From the NCBI GenBank assembly GCA_947311795.1, contig CAMZLX010000136.1, positions 1 to 24,874 on the forward strand: a DNA stretch of 24,874 nucleotides. Reading direction: 5' to 3'. The notes beneath the pieces were generated by a model, which was not told the origin of the DNA, did not search any database, and saw nothing but the letters and a program-made list of their open reading frames with translations. Below, one piece after another: positions 14,047 through 22,621 of the stretch; position 1 is the stretch's first letter; each line of letters starts with the position of its first letter. This DNA is from an uncultured Zetaproteobacteria bacterium (GTDB lineage Bacteria; Pseudomonadota; Zetaproteobacteria; Mariprofundales; Mariprofundaceae). Both the position numbers and the translations under genes were made by a program.

Positions 14047-15151
14047 GCAGCTTAAAGTTATGGAACTGTGCTGCTCACCCAACAAAGGTGGTTTAGAGCT
14101 TTATGTTGCAGATATTTGCAATCGTTTATCCAGTGAGCTTGATGTTGTTGCCGTGCTTTCACCTGATTCACAATTACAAACGCGTATTGATGTGCCTATG
14201 CTGACTTTAGCGAAGGTGGTTCATTATTTTCCATTTTTCGCTGCGCTAAAATTGGCAAACATGATAGATAAACAACAGGTTCAAGTGTTGCACATTCATT
14301 GGGCGAAAGATTTGACAGTGGCGGTGTTGGCAAAGCTGCTGTCCAAACAAAAACCCAAGTTGGTCATGACCAGGCATATGAAGTTCCCAGCCATGAAAGA
14401 TGGAGTATTGCATCGGTTTTTGTATAAACATATCGACCGTATTATCGCCATTACCCAAACCATGGCAGATGATTTACAGCGGTTTATATCAGAGGATATT
14501 CAACCTGATATTTCAGTGAATTATTTGGGTGTAGAGCGGGTGGATAAGCAAGGTGAAATGTTGGTGCGACAAGTGCGTGAACAATATAATACAGGGGGTA
14601 ATAGTTTTTTAATCGCTTTGGTGGGGCGCATTGATTATGACAAAGGTCATGAGTTTTTATTGGCTGCATTAAAGATTGCCAAAGATAAGGGGTTACCCTT
14701 CAAAGCCTTGATTGTGGGGCATCCTATGCAAGAAAGTTATTTGAATAGTTTGAAGCAAAAGGTGGCTGAGGCAGGGCTTGAGCAACACATGATATTTACA
14801 GGTTTTGTGGATAATCCATCTGCCCTGATGCAAGCTTGTGATGTGTTGATATTGCCGACTATTGAAGAGACCTTTGGCTTGGTATTGATTGAAGCCATGA
14901 GCGTGGGTGTGCCTGTGATTGGCAGCAATCGGGGTGGTGTGCCTGAGATTATAAGTCATCAAGAAACAGGTTTGTTGTTTGAGTCCACAAATGCCCATAG
15001 TTTGTTTAATGCGCTGAATACGTTGTATCAATCACCTGAAACAGCCAAAACCTATGCCAACAAAGCATTGGAAGTGGTGCAGGATAAGTTTAATGCCGAT
15101 AAACATGTGCAACGGCTGGTGCAAACATTGAAGGAGGTGGCTGATGCCTGA
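14036..15151 (+). CDS. Glycosyltransferase family 4
   Basis: A 371-residue GT-B fold retaining glycosyltransferase. The N-terminal acceptor domain opens KVMELCCSPNKGGLELYV. The donor domain has LVGRIDYDKGHEFLLAAL (195-212) and TGFVDNPSALMQACDVLILP, and the EX7E motif with Glu278 and Glu286, followed by GVPVIGSNRGGVPEI. It acts in the cytoplasm on nucleotide-sugar donors. Two adjacent ATGs (14036 and 14039) are possible; AGG at 14030-14032 spaces better with 14039. It overlaps the LTA-synthase-like gene by 8-11 bases and the next gene by eight. The sugar and linkage cannot be told; an LPS-core or surface-glycan role follows from context. Confidence 0.9.
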   Translation: MMSKQLKVMELCCSPNKGGLELYVADICNRLSSELDVVAVLSPDSQLQTRIDVPMLTLAKVVHYFPFFAALKLANMIDKQQVQVLHIHWAKDLTVAVLAKLLSKQKPKLVMTRHMKFPAMKDGVLHRFLYKHIDRIIAITQTMADDLQRFISEDIQPDISVNYLGVERVDKQGEMLVRQVREQYNTGGNSFLIALVGRIDYDKGHEFLLAALKIAKDKGLPFKALIVGHPMQESYLNSLKQKVAEAGLEQHMIFTGFVDNPSALMQACDVLILPTIEETFGLVLIEAMSVGVPVIGSNRGGVPEIISHQETGLLFESTNAHSLFNALNTLYQSPETAKTYANKALEVVQDKFNADKHVQRLVQTLKEVADA

Positions 15152-15893
15152 TATATCGGTAGTGATGATTACCAAAAATGCTGAACGTAAATTAGAGCAA
15201 TGCCTGATTTCCTTAAGTGCCTTTGATGAAGTGGTTATTTATGATAATGGTTCAACAGATAAAACATTAGAAATTGCGAAATCCTTTGAGAATGTCAAAG
15301 TGTTTGAAGGTGAGTTTTTTGGTTTTGGTGAGACCAAAAAGTACGCATCCACACTTGCCAGTCACGATTGGGTATTTTCACTGGATGCTGATGAAGTCAT
15401 GTCTGTAGAGCTGGTTAAAGAACTACAAAGCAAAACATTGCATGCAGATACTTGTTATGAAGTGCGAAGGGATAATTATTATCGGGGTAAACATGTCAAA
15501 TGCTGTGGTTGGTATCCTGAATACATTGTTCGCCTCTATCATCGCACCAAAACTAACTTCTCCGATGCCAAGGTGCATGAAACGATTCAAACCAAAAGTA
15601 TGAAGATAGAAAAGCTGTTGCATCCAATTCGCCACTACTCCTTTGATTCAGTGGCAGATTTTTTGGTGAAGATTCAAAGTTATTCAGAGATTTACGCGAA
15701 TGATAAACAAGGCAAAAAGCAGGTGTCGGTGTTGGCTGGAGTGGGGCGTGGTTTGTTTGCCTTTATCAAGAGTTACTTTTTTCGAAAAGGCATCTTTTGT
15801 GGATTTGAAGGTTTTACCATTGCCTTTTTTCATGGCTTAGGCACAACAGTGAAATACATTAAACTACATGAGAAAAATAACCCTAAGTCGTAA
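15144..15893 (+). CDS. Glycosyltransferase family 2, WaaE/KdtX-like
   Basis: A 249-residue GT-A fold enzyme. MPDISVVMITKNAERKLEQC at the start, VIYDNGSTDKT (32-41) and DWVFSLDADEV with the DxD pair Asp81/Asp83 are the donor and metal site. The block CGWYPEYIVRLYHR and KVHETI match the WaaE/KdtX group, which adds beta-1,4-glucose to the first heptose of the LPS core in several proteobacteria. ATG 15144 overlaps the previous gene by eight bases. The last 11 bases overlap the end of the convergent GT9 gene on the other strand, leaving no room for a separate terminator. A WaaE-like enzyme in one operon with WaaC is functionally coherent. Confidence 0.88.
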   Translation: MPDISVVMITKNAERKLEQCLISLSAFDEVVIYDNGSTDKTLEIAKSFENVKVFEGEFFGFGETKKYASTLASHDWVFSLDADEVMSVELVKELQSKTLHADTCYEVRRDNYYRGKHVKCCGWYPEYIVRLYHRTKTNFSDAKVHETIQTKSMKIEKLLHPIRHYSFDSVADFLVKIQSYSEIYANDKQGKKQVSVLAGVGRGLFAFIKSYFFRKGIFCGFEGFTIAFFHGLGTTVKYIKLHEKNNPKS

Positions 15894-16842
15894 GATTTTT
15901 TACCAGTTCCTTGAGATTCATTTTTACATTTTTAAACATGACTTGTCGTGCTTCTATATCTTGCGGTAACATATAATTGTGTTGCAAAAATTCATCACCA
16001 ATGCCTTTCCAGCGTTTACTTGATGCAAACAACGAATCCGCAAAAAAGGTCATGGTGGGTGTGCCAACGGCTGAGGCAAGATGAAATGTACCTGTAGATG
16101 TGCTGATAAACAGTGAGAATGATGCAATCAAGGCGGCGAAATCAGCCACAGAACCGTTGGAGACAAAGGTTTGCGCTTCTAAGCTCCCTTTGCTTTTCTC
16201 AAATGCTTGCAAAAAAGATTCATCACCTGGTCCAAACGTGAAAATGATTTGGATGTTCGGGTTAGCCTCTATGCTTTTTGCCAGTTCAATATATTCATTC
16301 ACCGTCCAATTGGCATCGGATGAACCACCAAAACCGGGATGAAAGGCGATAAGCTTTTTACCCTGCTCTCTAAGTGTATTGTTGGGCTTTAGCTGAAGTA
16401 AAGGTTGGCGATAATCGGTGTTTATATCAGGAAACACACTTTGGATTAAAGCCATATTATATTCAAACTCTGGCATCTTCACCTGTGAGCGACGTTGAAC
16501 AATCCGTTGATTATAAAAGACTTGGGCAATTTTGGTAGCTGGGGCAATACGTTTCGGGATTTGTGCTAACCATTGGGCAATAGCAACGCGCGTGTTGGAA
16601 AAAAGGGTAAAGGATAGTTCAAATTGCTGCTGCTTGAGTGTTTTGGCGAGTTGGCTGGCGCTTTGCTTTGTATCAAGAATAACATCATCAATAAAGTCAC
16701 AAGCCTCAGCAATGCTTTGGTTGATGGGTGAAATAAGCACAGTAATATGACAATCAGGTAGGTGTTGCTTTAAGATATAACAAGCTGGCAAAGCGGTAAT
16801 AAAATCACCAATTTTATCATTGCGAACGATAAGTATATTCAT
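15883..16842 (-). CDS. Glycosyltransferase family 9, heptosyltransferase-like
   Basis: A 319-residue GT9 protein: MNILIVRNDKIGDFITALPA at the start, FHPGFGGSSDANWTVNEY in the middle, and the donor-site block ISTSTGTFHLASAVGTPTMT near 255-275. It is clearly in the ADP-heptose:LPS heptosyltransferase family, but it lacks the specific WaaC wording and may add a later heptose or another sugar (WaaF/WaaQ-like). The ATG overlaps the stop of the O-antigen ligase gene as ATGA, and it is the last gene of the minus-strand string. Its 3' end overlaps the convergent GT2 gene by 11 bases. Confidence 0.87.
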   Translation of the reverse strand: MNILIVRNDKIGDFITALPACYILKQHLPDCHITVLISPINQSIAEACDFIDDVILDTKQSASQLAKTLKQQQFELSFTLFSNTRVAIAQWLAQIPKRIAPATKIAQVFYNQRIVQRRSQVKMPEFEYNMALIQSVFPDINTDYRQPLLQLKPNNTLREQGKKLIAFHPGFGGSSDANWTVNEYIELAKSIEANPNIQIIFTFGPGDESFLQAFEKSKGSLEAQTFVSNGSVADFAALIASFSLFISTSTGTFHLASAVGTPTMTFFADSLFASSKRWKGIGDEFLQHNYMLPQDIEARQVMFKNVKMNLKELVKNLTT

Positions 16843-18113
16843 GCCTGCTTATTTTTTCGTGTTTGACTTAGTCCAAATCCTAAAACAACGATAGCGAATA
16901 GGGTTGAATAGTGTGTATTTAAGCTAGGCTCTGTCAGACCATGCAAAATGACGCTAATCCCACTGGCTGTAACCAAATAAGCATTCATTGTGTTTCGATT
17001 CCAGTCCATTTCCCAACCCGTACGTACCCAATGGTAACAAAGAAATAATAATGCGAATAAACCTAAAGGTCCCCAACGTGAAAGAGCAAATAGAAATTCA
17101 TGATGAGGGTGCCCATAAAAAACAGATTTATTGTTTTCAGGTATTTTCAAGGAAGCAACTTTATTCGTTTGAATAATTTTTTTTGCAGCATTAGGATAAC
17201 CTGCAGTGCCTACACCAAAATAAGGATGTTCTTTCCAAATGTCCCAACTAACAGCCCATATTTTTAAGCGAATATCTGCTCGTTCCCAATTTCCTTCGTA
17301 TAAAGCTGAAACACCATCAATGGTTTTAATAATTTTATCTTTGACTGGAGAATAACTAAAGGCGAAAATACTAATAACAAACATGAGTATGCTGAAAGTA
17401 ATGAGTTTTAATTTCCATTGCTTTGGAAAAGTAACTTTAAACAAAACAAGTGAAAGGCAAGTTGTAGTTGTAATATAACCACTTCTGCCGTGCGCCATAA
17501 ATACTGTAGCTAAGGCATAGATAACAAGCACATAACAGATAAATTTCCAGAGTTTAGGTGCGTTCTGAGCTGCTACAATCAGTGTACCTGCCCAAATGCC
17601 GTAAATAAAACCAAGCGATAAATGACCAATAAACCCAGATGCATCCAGTTTACTGCTTCCTAATGCGTGAATGGTGACAAGACCGTTGTATTGAAGTGTT
17701 GTAATGACAAGGTGAATAAATAGAGATAATGAAATGACAATAAAAGCATGTTTCCTGAGGGATGAATGATAATAGGTAAGCCCTATAATAATGGGAATAA
17801 AGAGCCAAAGAATTTGTTTGCCCATTTTATGAGTGGCTAAGCTATTCATCGGTCCCCAAAGCGAGCCGACAAAATTAAAGCCGATGATGAGTAGTATGCC
17901 TATGGTGATATAACGAAAATCCTTCCAACATATTAACCATCCTTGTTTAAAAATATCGTGGTAAAATAAAACGGTAAGGAGTAGAAGTGCAAAAAAGAAA
18001 TTACTTCCAGCAATAAGGTATGGGAAAAGAAATAAACCGGCTAGTAAAAAAAAGGAAGCTAGCTTTATAGCTAAAGCTGGCACGGTTGTTTGTTGTGCAA
18101 AAGAAGGTGTCAT
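16839..18113 (-). CDS. O-antigen ligase family protein (WaaL-like)
   Basis: A 424-residue inner-membrane protein with about 11-12 hydrophobic helices. The Wzy_C/O-antigen-ligase signature is seen as MAHGRSGYITTTTCLSLVLF, followed by the large periplasmic loop that contains the conserved PHHEFLFALSRWGPLGLFAL, with the His expected for glycan transfer from undecaprenyl diphosphate. Such enzymes join O-antigen or other polymers to the LPS core in the periplasm, or polymerise repeat units. It lies nine bases after the OmpA-type lipoprotein gene and overlaps the GT9 gene by four, so it is in one operon. No strong ribosome site precedes ATG 18113. WaaL and Wzy cannot be separated by sequence alone. 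Confidence 0.86.
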   Translation of the reverse strand: MTPSFAQQTTVPALAIKLASFFLLAGLFLFPYLIAGSNFFFALLLLTVLFYHDIFKQGWLICWKDFRYITIGILLIIGFNFVGSLWGPMNSLATHKMGKQILWLFIPIIIGLTYYHSSLRKHAFIVISLSLFIHLVITTLQYNGLVTIHALGSSKLDASGFIGHLSLGFIYGIWAGTLIVAAQNAPKLWKFICYVLVIYALATVFMAHGRSGYITTTTCLSLVLFKVTFPKQWKLKLITFSILMFVISIFAFSYSPVKDKIIKTIDGVSALYEGNWERADIRLKIWAVSWDIWKEHPYFGVGTAGYPNAAKKIIQTNKVASLKIPENNKSVFYGHPHHEFLFALSRWGPLGLFALLFLCYHWVRTGWEMDWNRNTMNAYLVTASGISVILHGLTEPSLNTHYSTLFAIVVLGFGLSQTRKNKQA

Positions 18114-18122
18114 GAGTTGTGT

Positions 18123-18734
18123 TTATTTTTCAATAAACAATTCAATACGGCGATTTAAAGCGCGACCTTCTTTTGTTGTGTTATCTGCAACGGGTTCAAC
18201 ATGAGCTCTACCGACAACTTCAATGTGCTCTGCAGGGAACCCTGTGCCCCAAATAAGGAACCGAGCAACTTCGCCAGCGCGTCGTGCAGATAAATCCCAA
18301 TTATCGGAGAATTTATCACGTAAACCACGTGATACAGGAAGGTTATCGGTATGACCGACAATACGAAGTTTGTTGCTACCATCTAAGCTTGCGACAACCT
18401 TACGCAACATATCAGCAGCACCTTCTTGGTCAATTTCGAATGAACCACTTGGAAACAAAATATCTTGTTGCATGGTCACTTTAATAATTCCAGTTTGTGC
18501 ATTTTGTTCAATCAGAATTTGTTTATCTGCGATTTCTTGTTCAAGTTGTGACTCTAATTCATGCACTGATTTACTCAAGGATTCACGCTCTTGTTTTAGC
18601 TGTGCATTCTCTTGCTCGAGTTGGTCTGCTCTGTCAGCGCGAGCTTGCAAGACTTGTAAATCTTCTTTGCTTATATTTTGGCATCCTACCAATAGCGTTG
18701 CGGCGAATATCATAAACCCAAGACGTTGTAACAT
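18123..18734 (-). CDS. OmpA-family outer-membrane lipoprotein with coiled coil
   Basis: A 203-residue lipoprotein with signal peptide and lipobox LLVGC (Cys18, followed by Gln, which favours outer-membrane sorting). Next is a heptad-rich coiled coil (about 22-78: DRADQLEQENAQLKQ and onward). The C-terminal OmpA/MotB peptidoglycan-binding domain contains LRIVGHTDNLPV, NWDLSARRAGEVARFL with Asp147 and Arg152 for diaminopimelate binding, and GRALNRRIEL. It should tether the outer membrane to peptidoglycan. AGGAGATG lies before ATG 18734. It sits between two O-antigen-ligase-type genes, 70 bases after one and nine before the other, so it may serve the polysaccharide machinery, though a general Pal-like role is equally possible. 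Confidence 0.88.
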   Translation of the reverse strand: MLQRLGFMIFAATLLVGCQNISKEDLQVLQARADRADQLEQENAQLKQERESLSKSVHELESQLEQEIADKQILIEQNAQTGIIKVTMQQDILFPSGSFEIDQEGAADMLRKVVASLDGSNKLRIVGHTDNLPVSRGLRDKFSDNWDLSARRAGEVARFLIWGTGFPAEHIEVVGRAHVEPVADNTTKEGRALNRRIELFIEK

Positions 18735-18804
18735 AATTCATCTCCTACCTGTTTTAGAAATTAAAGCGTAACCCACAAAATAACTTTGTCTATATTTCGG
18801 CAGC

Positions 18805-20643
18805 CTACTGTGGCTTTTGTTGTTTTTGTTGCATGACAAGGGACTGGGCACGACGAAAATTTTGTTTTGCCATTTCAAAGTCAGGTGCAATAAGAATGGC
18901 ACGTTGAAATGCTTGTTCCGCTTCTTTGAAATGACCGGACATCATGTGTGCGGCACCCAACATATTAAGCGCAGGTGGGTTATAGGGATAGAATGATTCA
19001 AATTCCTGAAAATACTTTGCGCTTTCGGCATACTTTTTTTGTTTGTATGCGACTTGACCTAAACCAAACACAGCACGAAAGTTTTCTTTATCCCAATCGT
19101 ATGCTTTTTGATAATACTCAGCTTCATAAGCAGGGTATCGCATATGCGCCATGGCTTGCCCAGCATACCATTCGGAAACCACCCAACGCGCTGGCCAAAT
19201 GCTAAGGACAATTATGGTGAGTAGAGCCCCTGCGGCTAATGGTTTTGCAGGGAGCTTCCATATGGCGAGGTTTGTATCTCTTTTTGTACTGAGATAACCC
19301 CACCAAGTGCCACCGAGCAAAACAAATACAAACATACTTGCCGGATTAAAAAAGACATGGTTAAACATAGCATCAAAAATGGCTGCTGATACAGCTGCTA
19401 AACCTGCTAATACAAAACCATCAAGCCTGTACCAAAGGTGGTGGACTAGCTTCGACCAGAAGAGCAAGAGTAAACCCATGAAAATGAGCATGGCGGGAAT
19501 ACCATTTTGTGAAGCAATTTGTAGCACGACATTATGGGGGTTGGTGGTAAATGTTTTGGTACTACTTAAAGGGTCACGAAAGTCAGGATAGCGGTTGCTG
19601 TAACTTGGATATACCCATGCGAAGTTACCTGTGCCTTGTCCCAGTAAAGGTGTATCTAAAGCCATGGCTGTTGTGGAAGCGAATATAGGGGTGCGGGCGC
19701 CGAGCAGCGGCGAAAACCTCACCCACATATCAACCAATGGGGGTTGCATCACATTCGGCGTGAGAACGATTCTTCCTTTGTCAGTGGTGGCTTGACCAGC
19801 TGTTGCTGAGACACGGGCAAGGTCACGATAATGATAGGGCAGCGCATTATAAATTAACCATGCTGCAATAAGCGTGCTTAATATAAGTATAAGTGGCAAA
19901 GGGTTTGAGATATTTATTTTTAACCATTCTTGCCAATGTTTTATGATGAACACAAAAAGAAAAATACAGCCAACAAATAAGCCGCCAAGCGCACCACGCG
20001 AACTGGCAACCAATAAAATGGCAATCATTGTGGTGACTGAAAACCAATTGAGTACCCGAAGAATAGGGTTTTTCATGGCAACCAAAACCCACATGAGGAA
20101 AGGCAATAGAATAATCAATACATCACCAGTAAAGTTAATATGCCCTATGGGTGAGAAGAGTACAGCGATGTTGTAATTGGGTTTGCCGTAATCCAAGATA
20201 TAACTTTCCCAATAGCGTAGGGAAAAGACAAATGTGCCAACGGTTATGCTCCAAATAAGTATGGTTTGCCACTTGGTTTCATGTTTGATTGCCCAAGCAG
20301 ATGCGACAAAGATAACAGTACAAAAGAACCAAAAGGCAAAACGAATCATACCTTCTGTCATATTTGGACCAATAAATATGCCTATGGCCAAGAGAAGCAA
20401 GTAGATGAGCAATAAAATGCCTGCAAATGATGCTTTTTCAAAGTTTAACGGCTGTTTACGTTTAAACCAAAGCCAAGATGCAGCAAAACCCATCCATAAA
20501 GCACAAGCTGTAAGTAGCGCCCATTTGGGTTCTTCATTGGGCGCAATAAAAGGAAAAACACGCAAGTTGTTCATCAAGGGAAAGGTAAGTAGTGGGGCAA
20601 TCAGCACCAACCACGATGACTTTATAATTGATTTTTTATTCAC
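18805..20643 (-). CDS. O-antigen ligase/polymerase-type membrane protein with C-terminal TPRs
   Basis: A 612-residue inner-membrane protein. About 12 hydrophobic helices span residues 10-480 with the Wzy_C core: a helix with VASSRGALGGLFVGCIFLFV, then the long periplasmic loop with PLLGQGTGNFAW and TTNPHNVVLQIASQNGIPAM. A C-terminal tetratricopeptide region (about 505-605) includes NFRAVFGLGQVAYKQKKYAE and NMLGAAHMMSGHFKEAEQAF. TPR-bearing members of this family act in O-antigen ligation, exopolysaccharide polymerisation or protein O-glycosylation. The start is GTG 20643 with AAGG seven bases upstream. It follows the RNA methyltransferase gene by 16 bases. It is the second ligase-type protein of the same operon and is much larger than the first. 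Confidence 0.86.
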   Translation of the reverse strand: MNKKSIIKSSWLVLIAPLLTFPLMNNLRVFPFIAPNEEPKWALLTACALWMGFAASWLWFKRKQPLNFEKASFAGILLLIYLLLLAIGIFIGPNMTEGMIRFAFWFFCTVIFVASAWAIKHETKWQTILIWSITVGTFVFSLRYWESYILDYGKPNYNIAVLFSPIGHINFTGDVLIILLPFLMWVLVAMKNPILRVLNWFSVTTMIAILLVASSRGALGGLFVGCIFLFVFIIKHWQEWLKINISNPLPLILILSTLIAAWLIYNALPYHYRDLARVSATAGQATTDKGRIVLTPNVMQPPLVDMWVRFSPLLGARTPIFASTTAMALDTPLLGQGTGNFAWVYPSYSNRYPDFRDPLSSTKTFTTNPHNVVLQIASQNGIPAMLIFMGLLLLFWSKLVHHLWYRLDGFVLAGLAAVSAAIFDAMFNHVFFNPASMFVFVLLGGTWWGYLSTKRDTNLAIWKLPAKPLAAGALLTIIVLSIWPARWVVSEWYAGQAMAHMRYPAYEAEYYQKAYDWDKENFRAVFGLGQVAYKQKKYAESAKYFQEFESFYPYNPPALNMLGAAHMMSGHFKEAEQAFQRAILIAPDFEMAKQNFRRAQSLVMQQKQQKPQ

Positions 20644-20659
20644 AGTTAACCTTGTTTAT

Positions 20660-21781
20660 TTAGATTTGTAAAAGGGTAACATCAAGGCCGCCATGTTTAA
20701 ACTTCAAGCGTTTTTTTATGGGTAGTTGAAGAGCTTTTTCACAATCACTATTCGGACAAACAATAATAGTTTTCCATGCTTTATATTCGATGAATTGTGA
20801 TTTTATCACGTGCCCTAGCTCAAACCAAAGTGATAAGGTTTTTTCCTTCTCTCCCAATCTTAGTGCATATGGAGGATTGAGCATGACCACACCGCCAAAG
20901 GGTGCTTTTGGTCGCTGTAACTGTTGAATATCCAGCTGGTCAATTTTGATTGATTCTTCAACACCAGCACGTTTAGCATTGCTAGCACATCTAGCTGTCG
21001 CTGCAGGGTGAATGTCTGAAGTATAGATAGGGAGTGTTTTCTTAAGGTTTTTCATTTTTTGTGTTTTTGCACGCACTTTATCAAACGTTTTAGCATTAAA
21101 AGAAGGGTAGTGTAAACATGCAAAGTCGTGCTGAAGGTTGGGTGCGACATTTTTACCGATTAATGCAGCCTCAATTGCAAGCGTTCCAGAACCACACATA
21201 GGAACAAGTAGTGTTTGCTGTGGTCGCCACCCTGACCATTGTAGCATCGCTGCTGCTATGGTTTCACGTAGGGGTGCTTTCCCTGGATCTGAACGGTAAC
21301 CTCGCCTGTCCAAACGTTCGCCAGAGGTATCTAAGCTTAAAACACCACGGTTATTGTCCAAACGAATGTGAAGTGTTTGCGACTGCTGCTTTTTGCCTGT
21401 TCCAAGTTTGGGTAAAAGTTTTTGAATGTAAGCCTTTGCAAAATCAGCAATGTCATCGGAATGATTAAGACGAGAGCGATGGCTATGTACTTCAATATCA
21501 AGCGTAGTATTCTCATTAAAAAATAAATGCCATGCAACTTTTTTTAGGTCGTAACCCAACCCGTCTAATGTCATGCTACGAAAGGTACGTAGTCGCATTA
21601 AAACCCGAGTAATTGTTCTGGCTCTTAGGTTCACGCGATAGAGCAATTCCAAAGTGCCAGAAAATTGAATGCCACCATATTCAATGGTGATCTCATGTGC
21701 CGCGAGTGATTTAAGTTCACGAGCAGCGATACGCTCCAAACCTGGTACAACCACTGCATAAAATTTATGTTGTTTTGCCAT
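20660..21781 (-). CDS. THUMP-domain class I RNA methyltransferase, RlmL N-domain-like
   Basis: A 373-residue S-adenosylmethionine-dependent methyltransferase of the RlmL/YpsC group that makes N2-methylguanosine in 23S rRNA. The N-terminal ferredoxin-like and THUMP region covers about residues 5-155 (YAVVVPGLERIAARELKSL, then TLHIRLDNNRGVLSLDTSGE). The methyltransferase domain has DPGKAPLRETIAAAML, motif I VPMCGSGTLAIEAAL (193-207) and catalytic motif IV NPPY (302-305). It lacks the C-terminal RlmK half of the about 700-residue E. coli RlmKL fusion, as in many bacteria. It lies 16-21 bases from its neighbours on the same strand, so it is a housekeeping gene read together with envelope genes. 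Confidence 0.88.
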   Translation of the reverse strand: MAKQHKFYAVVVPGLERIAARELKSLAAHEITIEYGGIQFSGTLELLYRVNLRARTITRVLMRLRTFRSMTLDGLGYDLKKVAWHLFFNENTTLDIEVHSHRSRLNHSDDIADFAKAYIQKLLPKLGTGKKQQSQTLHIRLDNNRGVLSLDTSGERLDRRGYRSDPGKAPLRETIAAAMLQWSGWRPQQTLLVPMCGSGTLAIEAALIGKNVAPNLQHDFACLHYPSFNAKTFDKVRAKTQKMKNLKKTLPIYTSDIHPAATARCASNAKRAGVEESIKIDQLDIQQLQRPKAPFGGVVMLNPPYALRLGEKEKTLSLWFELGHVIKSQFIEYKAWKTIIVCPNSDCEKALQLPIKKRLKFKHGGLDVTLLQI

Positions 21782-21802
21782 AGGCTCGAAGTGTAGTTGA
21801 AG

Positions 21803-22597
21803 CTAAGCGGAATGTCCTTGTTTTTGCAATACATAATGGAGGGATGCACCCCAAAGCACAACAATCCAAGAGATGAGTATCCAAAGCATGAAGATGGGAA
21901 GCGTTGCCAAAGCACCATATAATTTTTCATACATGGCATATTTCGTGATATAAAGCGTAAAACCCCATTTGCTGGTTTCAAACAATAAACCCGCAGCTAA
22001 CCCAGCTATAGCCGCGTATTTTAGTTTTACATGTGTGTTGGGCACAAAAAAATAGAGCAAAAAAAGTGCAGTAGAAGAAACCAAGAGTGGTAATATCTTG
22101 GATGCAAATGAGGTTTGTTGCACTACATCATGCAGGTAGGGTAGTGAAATCATCCAAGTCGTTAAGGTGATGGAAAGCATGATAAGTAAGGGAGCTGCAA
22201 GCCAAAGTGTAACGTGTGCTGGTATGCGTAAGATGAGTTTCCGAGGTGTTTGAACATGCCAGATATGATTGAATGCCCGCTCTACACCCAAAGATAACCA
22301 AAGCGCAGATAAGAAAATAAGTGCCATGCTAAGATATGAAAAAGATTGAATATTTTTGCTTGTTTGCAGCAAATAAGTTTCAATTTGTTCGCGGCTGGTG
22401 GGCAAAAGCTGGGTGAGGAGTTGCTCACGAACTTGGTCAAACATATTTGAAAACATGTCGGTTTGCAGAGATATAAAAAAGAGAAGCATGGTCACAGGTA
22501 CAACAGACAAGAGTGTGGTGTAGCTGAGGGCTGCGGCAAACTGCATACCTTGTCTGCGTTTGTAATGGGTGCTGGTTTGTTGGATAAGCTTAAGCAT
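21803..22597 (-). CDS. YihY/BrkB-family inner membrane protein
   Basis: A 264-residue protein with six predicted membrane helices and the family start QFAAALSYTTLLSVVPVTML, the middle block SLGVERAFNHIWHV, and the helix pair VKLKYAAIAGLAAGLLFE and LPIFMLWILISWIVVLWGAS. The family was once annotated as ribonuclease BN, which was wrong; its role is unsettled, with transport-like functions proposed. It lies 21 bases from the RNA methyltransferase gene and 24 from the cyclase gene. No strong ribosome site is visible before ATG 22597. Confidence 0.88.
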   Translation of the reverse strand: MLKLIQQTSTHYKRRQGMQFAAALSYTTLLSVVPVTMLLFFISLQTDMFSNMFDQVREQLLTQLLPTSREQIETYLLQTSKNIQSFSYLSMALIFLSALWLSLGVERAFNHIWHVQTPRKLILRIPAHVTLWLAAPLLIMLSITLTTWMISLPYLHDVVQQTSFASKILPLLVSSTALFLLYFFVPNTHVKLKYAAIAGLAAGLLFETSKWGFTLYITKYAMYEKLYGALATLPIFMLWILISWIVVLWGASLHYVLQKQGHSA

Positions 22598-22621
22598 GAA
22601 AGCTAAACTACATTTTCTTTT

